DNA of 9,267 nucleotides from Bacillota bacterium. GTDB lineage: Bacteria; Bacillota; Clostridia; Lachnospirales; CAG-274. A program made the translations under genes and the position numbers. Below the pieces are notes generated by a model. The model made no database searches and was not told the DNA's origin. It saw nothing but the letters and a program-made list of their open reading frames with translations. The DNA is taken from assembly GCA_017627115.1 (NCBI GenBank), contig JAGAHK010000234.1:1-9267 (forward strand). The letters are read 5' to 3'. This document shows, piece after piece, positions 1 to 5,612 of the stretch. Within the stretch, counting starts at the first letter, position 1; every line of letters starts with the position of its first letter.

Positions 1-1389
1 CTCGGGACGCCATTTCGTAGACTGCAAAGTCAAGCCGTAAATGCGGTTCCCGTCATTTGCATCAGAGTAAACCATACTCTGTACGCCTGTCTTGGTATCT
101 CTTTCATAAATATAGTAGAGATAGTAGTTATCCAGCGTAAGGCTGTAGTTTGCGGCATTTGCGCCGTAACGCAGGGTCTTGTAGCTGAAATCGTGCGACA
201 TAGTATGTATGGACTGTACAATGCCGTCAACGACTGCCACCTGCGTATAATAAGCATAATCGCTGTTGTATACATACCACTTGCAGCCCTCAAAGCCTGT
301 ATCCACACGCTCCGCCGCAGGCAGAGAAGCCTCGGGCTGACCGAGATAGAACACCCTGCCGTTTATTTTAAGAGCCTTGTCCGCACTCACCCCCGACGGA
401 AGCCACGATGAGCTTGTTGTGGTCTCGGTCGGTTTTTCGGTTGTCGTTGTCGTTGTCGTGGTGGTGGTAGTGGTTGTAGTTGTAGTAGTTGTTGTCGTAG
501 TCGTAGTCGTAGTAGTCGTTGTTGTGGTCGTTGTCGAAGTTGTGGTCTCCGTGGTCGTTTCGGTCGTGGTTATGACTATATTTCCCGAAACTATGTCTTT
601 GACCGTGGAGATTATATCATCCGCACCAAAGCCTACCATACAGATGCGGTTTTCGGGTGAGAGCAGCACCGTGAGAGGTGCTTCCGCCTCATCGGGGTCA
701 ACGCCCAGAAGCCTGCACATCTCTTCCGCAAGGCCGTCGGTCTCTTCGCTGTACGGACAATAATTTATTGCGGATTCCGAAAGAACATAGTCCTCCATAT
801 AGTCAACGACCGCAGCCGCATCGTCATCTTTGCCCGTAAATACCGCACATACGGGAACAGTCATACCAAAGTCCGTGCTTTCCATTCTTGCAAGCAGCCT
901 GTACATTCCCGAATTTTCGGCAGAACCCAAAACGAGAGCTTTATATTTGCCGTGCGTGCTGCCTATATCCACTCCTTCGCCCGAAAGCTCCTCACTCGTC
1001 ACATCTTCAAATATATTTGCACCCGTGGTGAGATAGATATTGCCTGAAGCCTCCGCAACGGCAAAATCGGGTTTAGGAACATCGGGTTCGGTGTTTTCTT
1101 TCGACTCCGCCTCGAACTCAAAAGTCGAAAGCAGCGCTTTTTGCAGTATGGCAGCCGCATCCGCAGCATCCACCCTGCCATCGGCATTGACATCACAGCG
1201 GTTTTTATCCGTGCTTTGCGCCCACCTGCCGTTTAAGGTGTACTGCAAAACTATTACCGAATCATTCGCCGTTATGCGGCCGTCACCGTCGGCATCGCCC
1301 CATATGTCCGCAGCATAAACACTGCAATTTGAACATATGATACAAAAAATTATTAAAAATATATTAAAATTTCGTTGCATTTTATACAT
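1..1389 (-). CDS. Secreted dockerin protein with thioredoxin-like region, poly-Thr linker and CAP-associated domain (partial)
   Basis: The reading frame is open for 463 codons from an ATG at 1389 and leaves the window without a stop, so the C-terminus is missing. GGAGGT at 1406-1401 lies 11 nt before this ATG, which is preferred over the ATG at 1380. Residues 1-26 form a signal peptide with a hydrophobic core and a likely cut after VYA. Residues 30-88 are a type I dockerin with two F-hand calcium loops: D32, D34, D36, D43 and D66, N68, D70, D77. Residues about 147-268 resemble a thioredoxin/TlpA fold, but the usual CxxC position is occupied by SAENS, so redox activity is unlikely (inference). 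Residues 274-325 are a Thr-rich linker. From about 337 on, the LG-Q-P, KWYVY and later beta-rich pattern fits the CAP-associated N-terminal domain seen before SCP/CAP domains in Firmicutes. The protein probably docks onto a cohesin-bearing scaffoldin at the cell surface. Substrate and activity are unknown. Confidence 0.85.
   Translation of the reverse strand, partial: MYKMQRNFNIFLIIFCIICSNCSVYAADIWGDADGDGRITANDSVIVLQYTLNGRWAQSTDKNRCDVNADGRVDAADAAAILQKALLSTFEFEAESKENTEPDVPKPDFAVAEASGNIYLTTGANIFEDVTSEELSGEGVDIGSTHGKYKALVLGSAENSGMYRLLARMESTDFGMTVPVCAVFTGKDDDAAAVVDYMEDYVLSESAINYCPYSEETDGLAEEMCRLLGVDPDEAEAPLTVLLSPENRICMVGFGADDIISTVKDIVSGNIVITTTETTTETTTSTTTTTTTTTTTTTTTTTTTTTTTTTTTTTTTTEKPTETTTSSSWLPSGVSADKALKINGRVFYLGQPEASLPAAERVDTGFEGCKWYVYNSDYAYYTQVAVVDGIVQSIHTMSHDFSYKTLRYGANAANYSLTLDNYYLYYIYERDTKTGVQSMVYSDANDGNRIYGLTLQSTKWRPE
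439..534 (-). repeat. Poly-threonine coding repeat, 32 consecutive ACN codons
   Basis: Residues 286-317 of the dockerin protein are 32 uninterrupted threonines, flanked by further TTTE/TTTS units. All four codons are used (about 10 ACA, 8 ACG, 8 ACT, 6 ACC). The DNA is therefore a degenerate triplet repeat rather than a pure microsatellite. Such Thr-rich linkers are common between modules of ruminococcal cellulosomal proteins and are probable O-glycosylation sites (family knowledge). On the plus strand it reads as a meaningless poly-valine frame. Confidence 0.95.
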
Positions 1390-1421
1390 AAACGAAACAC
1401 ACCTCCAAACTTATATAAAAT

Positions 1422-1450
1422 ATTATACATCATTGCAGGTTTATTTTCAA
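1422..1450 (-). promoter_or_regulatory. Sigma-A-type promoter of the dockerin gene
   Basis: On the minus strand, TTGAAA (1450-1445) and a perfect TATAAT (1427-1422) are separated by exactly 17 nt. Transcription would start near 1415, giving a leader of about 26 nt that carries the GGAGGT site. It lies in the 98-bp gap between the sortase stop and the dockerin start. The dockerin gene can therefore be transcribed independently of the sortase, although no terminator is visible after the sortase and read-through is possible. Confidence 0.75.
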
Positions 1451-1487
1451 TAGTATTTTGTAATTTTTTTTTTGCCGGAGGGCACCC

Positions 1488-2135
1488 TTATTCCTGTATA
1501 AGATGACCTTTTATTATAAGCCTGTGGGTCGCCGTACGTATCGGCGTACAGGTAACAAGGGTCATTGTCGCCGTTTCCGAGGGTTCAAGCACCCACGTAT
1601 CGGTCGGCTCCACCACCATTTTTGAATCGACGGCATACGAAAAAACGCCGTCTACCGTCTTTACCCTGACTATATCGCCGCTTTCAAGCTCGTCAAGGCG
1701 GTTGAAGTAAGCACCGTAACGGTAGCTGCGGTGACCTACCACGGCAAAATTGCCCACCTGTCCCGGCATGGCGGTTTTCGGGAAATGCCCTACCGAAAGC
1801 GTGATGCTTTTGTTGTCCGTGCCCTCCGCAAGAGTAACCACAAGGCCTATTTTTTCTATCTCCATTATGCCGAGTATGCCGTTTGGTATCTGCATAGACT
1901 GCAATCCCTTTTCATCGACCGTCTCGGGCATGGGCTGTTCCGATATGGACTGTTCTATCTGCTCTACATCGAGTTCGCTGTCGTTGACCCAGTTTATATA
2001 GTCCTCATACTGCGCCACAAGCTCGTCCTTTTTCTGCTCAACGCTGTACTTTGCATACAGTGCATAGCCCATACAGCCGATGCCTGCCGTCACGAGCAGC
2101 ACGCCGACCGTGTTTTTCACTGCTTTTAAACTCAT
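1488..2135 (-). CDS. Sortase, class C/D-like transpeptidase
   Basis: Sortases cut a cell-wall sorting signal and join the protein to peptidoglycan or to another protein at the outer membrane face. This 215-residue protein has one N-terminal membrane helix (about residues 9-27), a charged extracellular stalk, and a sortase domain from about residue 85. The catalytic set is visible: His135 in VVGHR, Cys196 in TLVTC, and Arg205 in THRLIIKG. It ends five residues after KG, so it lacks the C-terminal membrane helix usual for pilus (class C) sortases, and no DPW/DPF lid is seen. This favours a class D-like housekeeping or special-purpose enzyme. The start is set by AGGAGA at 2146-2141, five nt before the ATG. 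No LPXTG-type substrate is encoded in the window. The neighbouring dockerin gene suggests a link with scaffoldin anchoring, but that is inference. Confidence 0.93.
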   Translation of the reverse strand: MSLKAVKNTVGVLLVTAGIGCMGYALYAKYSVEQKKDELVAQYEDYINWVNDSELDVEQIEQSISEQPMPETVDEKGLQSMQIPNGILGIMEIEKIGLVVTLAEGTDNKSITLSVGHFPKTAMPGQVGNFAVVGHRSYRYGAYFNRLDELESGDIVRVKTVDGVFSYAVDSKMVVEPTDTWVLEPSETATMTLVTCTPIRTATHRLIIKGHLIQE

Positions 2136-2151
2136 TTTTCTCTCCTGTTTA

Positions 2152-2183
2152 AAAAGGGCTGCCGCAAATGCTTCAGCCCTTTT
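2152..2183 (-). terminator. Intrinsic terminator after gltA, located in the sortase leader
   Basis: A perfect 10-bp inverted repeat (AAAAGGGCTG and CAGCCCTTTT) encloses a 12-nt loop. On the minus strand it ends in a run of five U. It starts about 18 nt after the gltA stop and ends only about 16 nt before the sortase ATG, just upstream of its ribosome binding site. The opposite strand also carries a T-run, so the hairpin could work in both directions, but no plus-strand gene needs it. A TATAAT at about 2191-2196 on the minus strand could be a sortase -10 box, but it has no good -35. Confidence 0.8.
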
Positions 2184-2200
2184 ATATCTAATATTATATC

Positions 2201-3502
2201 TTATAACCCAAGTAATTTTACCGCATCAACATATGCCGCGATACCTGCCACAACTTTCTTTGCCTCTTTCATTGCAAGTACAACGGTAGCGGGCTGATGA
2301 ACAACATCGCCGCCTGCGAAAACGCCCTTGAGGGTCGTCATGCCGTAAGGCTTTTCGCTTGTGATAAGGTAGCCGTTTTCGTTGACTTCTATGCCCTTTG
2401 TGGTGGATATTATCCTTCTTGCGGGCTTTGCGCCTATCGCCACAAGCACCTTATCCGCGGGCACGATAAGTTCGTTGCCGTCCTGATTTACTTTAAGACC
2501 CGTAAGTTTGCCGTTTTCGCCGACATACTCAATAGGCGTGGAGTTCCACATAAACTTTACGCCGTCCTCAACAGCGCCCTCATACTCTATCTGTGCCGCA
2601 CTTATGGTATCGAATGTGCTTCTGTAAACCACCGTAACATTCTTTGCACCCATTCTTATCGACTGTCGGCTTGCATCCATCGCAACATTGCCTGCGCCTA
2701 TGATAAGCACGTTATCGCCCTCGGAAACGGGTACCTCATCGCGGCTGAGTTCCTCGCTGCGGTACAGAGCAACCATGCGCAGGAAATAATGCGACTGTAT
2801 AACACCCGTAAGCTCTTTACCGGGGATATTCAGTTCTTTTGAAAGCGCCGTACCCGTACCGATAAAGATAGCATCGAAACCGCGCTCAAACATCTGGTCG
2901 AGCGTGATGTCGTCACCTACAAGTATATTGTTGATAAAACTTACGCCAAGTTCCGCAATGCGCTTTGTTTCACGGCGCACAACGTCTTTGGGCAGACGGA
3001 ATTCGGGTATGCCGTAGAGAAGAACGCCGCCCGGCTCGCTCTCCGCCTCGTAAACGGTAACATTAAAGCCCATATGTGCAAGATCACCCGCAACGGTAAG
3101 ACCTGCGGGACCCGAACCGATAACCGCAACATTGCCGCGTGTTTTGGGCGGTATATTCTCTCTTGTAAGGTTCATCTCCGCATCAAAATCGGCTATAAAC
3201 TGCTCCAACTTGCCTATCTTGATGGGGTCGCCCTTTTTATTCATAATGCAGTGTCCCTGGCACTGTGTCTCGTGCGGACAAACGCGGCCGCAAACGGCAG
3301 GCAGATTTGTCTTGCCCGCAAGGATATGGCGTGCCTCGCCCAGATTGCCCTTTGAGAGTGCGTGTATAAAATCGGGTATATCGTTTTCAATGGGACATCC
3401 CGTTTTACACATAGGCTTTTTGCAGTTAAGGCACCGCTGTGCCTCTGCTATTGCCTCTTTCATCGTATAGGGATCGTCCTCATACTTCTTGTGTTCGTCC
3501 AT
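2201..3502 (-). CDS. gltA: NADPH-dependent glutamate synthase small-subunit-type oxidoreductase (GltA/GltD family)
   Basis: This 433-residue flavoprotein belongs to the glutamate synthase beta-subunit family, which passes electrons from NADPH through FAD and Fe-S centres. N-terminal cysteines C24, C27, C32, C36 and C71, C75, C81, C85 form the two-cluster domain. The FAD Rossmann motif GSGPAG is at 129-134, followed by E152 and the GG-LLYGIPEFRLPK signature. The NADPH Rossmann motif GAGNVAMD is at 269-276, and the C-terminal FAD motif GVFAGGD is at 393-399. The length is slightly short for the homotetrameric GltA type (usually about 450-480). AGGAGG at 3516-3511 is 8 nt before the ATG. It follows the aminotransferase-like gene by only 33 nt, so the two are probably co-transcribed. 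No large glutamate synthase subunit and no NfnA/SudB-like FAD/NAD partner lies next to it, so the physiological partner is uncertain. NfnB- or SudA-like roles are alternatives. Confidence 0.88.
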   Translation of the reverse strand: MDEHKKYEDDPYTMKEAIAEAQRCLNCKKPMCKTGCPIENDIPDFIHALSKGNLGEARHILAGKTNLPAVCGRVCPHETQCQGHCIMNKKGDPIKIGKLEQFIADFDAEMNLTRENIPPKTRGNVAVIGSGPAGLTVAGDLAHMGFNVTVYEAESEPGGVLLYGIPEFRLPKDVVRRETKRIAELGVSFINNILVGDDITLDQMFERGFDAIFIGTGTALSKELNIPGKELTGVIQSHYFLRMVALYRSEELSRDEVPVSEGDNVLIIGAGNVAMDASRQSIRMGAKNVTVVYRSTFDTISAAQIEYEGAVEDGVKFMWNSTPIEYVGENGKLTGLKVNQDGNELIVPADKVLVAIGAKPARRIISTTKGIEVNENGYLITSEKPYGMTTLKGVFAGGDVVHQPATVVLAMKEAKKVVAGIAAYVDAVKLLGL

Positions 3503-3535
3503 AAAAATTACCTCCTGTCATTTATAAGTATATTT

Positions 3536-4621
3536 TTATTCAAAAATATTTTTCAACGCCTCTATAAGCAGCGTGTTTTCGTCATGCCCGAGTATGCAGA
3601 AGCGGAAAAACGTCTCGTCAAGGAACGGAAAATTCTCCGCATCTCGTATCAGTATATTCTTTTTGATAAGTTCAAGGAAAACTTCGCGCGAGGTCGTTCT
3701 GCCGTCAAGTATCTTCACAAGGAAGAAGTTGGACTGCGTGTTATACAGTTTAAGCGCCTTTATTTTGCCAAGTTCCGTATAAAAGCGCGTTCTTTCGGCA
3801 TTTATCAGCTCTATCGTCTCTTTTATAAAGCTGCGGTCGGTAAACATCACCTTGCCTGCAAGTTCCGCATAAACATTTACGCTCCACAGATCCTTTTCGG
3901 CATTTATCTTATCGAGTATCTCCCTGTTTCCCGTAATGCCGTAGCCCAGACGAAGCCCGGGACAGGCAAAAAACTTGGATGTGCCGCGCACTACCGCAAT
4001 ATTGTCGTATGTATCGGCTATTTCCGCCGCCGAGATGTGCTTTGACGGGTCGGAAAACTCCACATAGGTCTCATCCGTCATTATAAAACAGCCGTGCTTT
4101 TTGCACCTTTCGGCTATTTTTGCGGTCTCCTCCGCCGTGAAATAGGTGCCCGTGGGGTTGTTCGGGCTGCAAAAGACCAGCATATCCACACTGTCGTCTA
4201 TGGGCAGTTTTTCAATATCGGGCACAAAATCCCTCTCCTCATCCAGAGGATAGAGAACAACATCACAGTTTATCTGTTCGAGTATGCGCAGATATTCGGA
4301 ATACGCAGGTGAGATTATAACGCTTTTTTTCGGCATTACCGCCTTGATAAAGCCCGTTATCAGCTCCGTAGAACCGTTGCCCACGATAATATGCTCCGCC
4401 TTTGCCCCCGTATAGTCGGCTATGGCGGCACGCAGAGCCGTATAGCTGACATCGGGATAGCCCGTTGCTATATCCACATTTTCCGCTATTGCCTTTTTAA
4501 CGCTCGGCGGAAGCCCCAGCGGATTGACATTGCCGCTGAAATTCATAATTTTGCTTTTGTCTATACCGTAAATGCGCGCGATCTCGTCAAGGTCGCCGCC
4601 GTGAAGATTTGTGCGTGACAT
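3536..4621 (-). CDS. PLP-dependent aminotransferase-fold enzyme, CobD (threonine-phosphate decarboxylase)/HisC-like
   Basis: This is a 361-residue fold-type I PLP enzyme. The N-terminus has the HGGD element (7-10) and NFSGNVNPLG (27-36), which are characteristic of L-threonine-O-3-phosphate decarboxylase (CobD) more than of histidinol-phosphate aminotransferase. The PLP site is complete: SPNNPTG (152-158, N155), D183 and Y186, the Schiff-base lysine K216 in RGTSKF, and R224 in GLRLGYG. R340 near the C-terminus probably binds the substrate carboxylate or phosphate. CobD makes aminopropanol phosphate for the cobalamin nucleotide loop, but no other cobalamin gene or histidine gene is present here. 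The exact reaction therefore remains open between CobD and a HisC-type transaminase. The ATG at 4621 is preceded by GGAG (4632-4629) at 7 nt. It is probably first in an operon with gltA downstream. Confidence 0.85.
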   Translation of the reverse strand: MSRTNLHGGDLDEIARIYGIDKSKIMNFSGNVNPLGLPPSVKKAIAENVDIATGYPDVSYTALRAAIADYTGAKAEHIIVGNGSTELITGFIKAVMPKKSVIISPAYSEYLRILEQINCDVVLYPLDEERDFVPDIEKLPIDDSVDMLVFCSPNNPTGTYFTAEETAKIAERCKKHGCFIMTDETYVEFSDPSKHISAAEIADTYDNIAVVRGTSKFFACPGLRLGYGITGNREILDKINAEKDLWSVNVYAELAGKVMFTDRSFIKETIELINAERTRFYTELGKIKALKLYNTQSNFFLVKILDGRTTSREVFLELIKKNILIRDAENFPFLDETFFRFCILGHDENTLLIEALKNIFE

Positions 4622-4732
4622 TTAATTGCTCCGTTATTTCAAAAGATATAAAAAGTGATTTGGAAAAGCACCGTTTTAAAGATACCCTGAATAATAAATT
4701 TCTTTTGTTCCGAACTGTGTTTCCATAAATAT

Positions 4733-4761
4733 ATATTAAAATAAATTCGGGATTTTTTCAA
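4733..4761 (-). promoter_or_regulatory. Probable promoter of the aminotransferase-gltA operon
   Basis: On the minus strand, TTGAAA (4761-4756) and TAATAT (4738-4733) are 17 nt apart in very AT-rich DNA. The predicted start near 4726 leaves a leader of about 105 nt before the ATG at 4621. The -10 box matches consensus at four of six positions, and overlapping AT-rich hexamers make the exact box uncertain. No riboswitch structure was recognised in the leader. Confidence 0.5.
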
Positions 4762-4859
4762 GCCTTTTTTACGAATTTAATAAAAAATAGTGCTTATTTT
4801 TTTATTTTGCCGTTATTTTTAACAAAATTACAAAATTCGCCATATTTTAAAAAAAATGC

Positions 4860-4888
4860 TTGCAATAAAGCTCGGGATAATGTAATAT
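4860..4888 (+). promoter_or_regulatory. Probable efp promoter
   Basis: TTGCAA (4860-4865) and TAATAT (4883-4888) are separated by 17 nt. A start near 4895 would give a leader of about 70 nt ending in AGGAGG at 4951-4956. A second TATAAT at 4886-4891 overlaps the -10 but would need a 20-nt spacer. An 18-bp perfect palindrome begins at the -10 box. Confidence 0.5.
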
Positions 4889-4900
4889 AATATTATATTA
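4883..4900. repeat. 18-bp perfect AT palindrome over the efp -10 box
   Basis: TAATATAAT at 4883-4891 is followed directly by its reverse complement at 4892-4900, with no spacer. It overlaps the -10 box and the likely transcription start. It could be an operator for a dimeric repressor, but a chance palindrome is quite possible in DNA made almost only of A and T. Confidence 0.6.
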
Positions 4901-4963
4901 ATGTTATATTTTAATGGACAGGTATGCAGTCATTTTACGCAGCTGTCAAAAGGAGGATAATTT

Positions 4964-5527
4964 ATGATTTCTGCCGGTGAATTCAGAAACGGTATTACCA
5001 TCGAATACGAGAACGATATTTACACAATTATCGAGTTCCAGCACGTTAAGCCCGGTAAAGGCGCGGCTTTCGTTCGTACAAAGATCAAGAGCCTTACAAC
5101 AGGCGCAGTTGTTGAAAAAACTTTCCGCCCCACAGAAAAAATGGGCAAGGCACAGATCGACCGTGCCGATATGCAGTATCTTTACAATGACGGTGAGCTT
5201 TATCACTTTATGGACACAACAACATACGACCAGATAGCACTTAACGCAGATGATGTCGGCGACACACTCAAGTTCGTTAAGGAAAACGAAATGGTCAAAG
5301 TCCTCAGCCACGAGGGCAAGGTTTTCGGTATCGAGCCTCCTATCCAGGTAGAGCTTGTAATTACCGAAACAGAGCCCGGCTTCAAGGGCGATACGGCAAC
5401 AGGTGCAACAAAACCCGCCACACTTGAAACAGGCGCAGTTGTTAACGTACCGCTTTTCATCAGCGAGGGTGAGGTTGTTAAGATCGACACACGTACAGGT
5501 GAGTACGTAGGCCGTGTAAACAGCTGA
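4964..5527 (+). CDS. efp: Translation elongation factor P
   Basis: EF-P binds between the ribosomal P and E sites and relieves stalling at consecutive prolines. The 187-residue length is normal for the family. The N-terminal KOW-like domain (about 1-62) carries the loop KPGKGAAF, with the tip lysine K32 corresponding to the residue that is post-translationally modified in many bacteria. Two OB-like domains follow, with the family signature near residue 150 ([17 protein letters not shown]) and the C-terminal [18 protein letters not shown] at 4951-4956, 7 nt upstream, fixes the ATG start. It ends in tandem stops (TGA, TAA) and has its own promoter and terminator, so it is probably monocistronic. 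The PepP-type peptidase gene often found beside efp is absent; a divergent PLP enzyme lies upstream instead. No modification enzyme is encoded here. Confidence 0.97.
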   Translation: MISAGEFRNGITIEYENDIYTIIEFQHVKPGKGAAFVRTKIKSLTTGAVVEKTFRPTEKMGKAQIDRADMQYLYNDGELYHFMDTTTYDQIALNADDVGDTLKFVKENEMVKVLSHEGKVFGIEPPIQVELVITETEPGFKGDTATGATKPATLETGAVVNVPLFISEGEVVKIDTRTGEYVGRVNS

Positions 5528-5539
5528 TAATGTTTTGTC

Positions 5540-5600
5540 GGGGTGTGCCGCAAGGTGTTATGAACATTTTGTGTCACACCCTTTAATTTTTATTTTTCGG
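5540..5600 (+). terminator. Intrinsic terminator after efp
   Basis: GGGTGTG (5541-5547) pairs with CACACCC (5575-5581). The inner arms AAGGTGTT and AACATTTT also pair around a three-base ATG loop when G-U pairs are allowed, with three further pairs between the two stems and a single mismatch. A T-rich tract follows (5582-5597). It begins about 12 nt after the efp stop and finishes about 15 nt before the next gene's ATG. Confidence 0.8.
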
Positions 5601-5612
5601 GGGATATTAATT

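Larger units (their letters stand above)
4622..4963. other. AT-rich divergent intergenic region
   Basis: These 342 bases separate the minus-strand metabolic operon from efp and contain no credible gene. The middle (about 4730-4860) is extremely AT-rich, with many A and T runs. It holds two divergent promoters, about 4733-4761 (minus) and 4860-4888 (plus), whose predicted start sites are roughly 170 bp apart, and a palindrome over the efp -10 box. No tRNA, small RNA with a terminator, or convincing riboswitch was seen. Confidence 0.7.

Noticed and set aside
30..308. Minus-strand 92-codon frame near the left edge
   Set aside because: It is a shifted frame inside the dockerin gene, whose true frame runs through the edge.
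377..763. Plus-strand frame encoding a long poly-valine run
   Set aside because: It is the antisense of the threonine linker of the dockerin gene, with no ribosome binding site and no sensible protein.
1462..1487. Small hairpin TGCC-GGCA next to a ten-base T/A run, possible sortase terminator
   Set aside because: The stem is only four pairs, and on the minus strand it is followed by A rather than U, so it cannot be an intrinsic terminator for the sortase.
2297..2842. Plus-strand 181-codon frame
   Set aside because: It lies antisense within gltA and shows no recognisable domain or ribosome binding site.
3362..4045. Plus-strand 227-codon frame
   Set aside because: It is antisense to the gltA start and the aminotransferase gene, both of which have full family motifs. 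It has low-quality composition and spans two real genes.
4650..4680. AAAAGTG/CAC-TTTT imperfect hairpin in the aminotransferase leader
   Set aside because: Only a short GTG/CAC core pairs around an AT loop. It is too weak to call an attenuator or riboswitch.
5530..5586. 18-codon frame overlapping the efp stop, possible leader peptide
   Set aside because: It has no separate ribosome binding site, and its sequence is explained by the terminator hairpin. No regulatory codon pattern was seen.
5535..5612. Extended TTG start for the first Tim44-like gene
   Set aside because: The extra 26 codons lie in the efp terminator hairpin and T-tract. The ATG at 5613 has a Shine-Dalgarno site and gives a normal membrane anchor.
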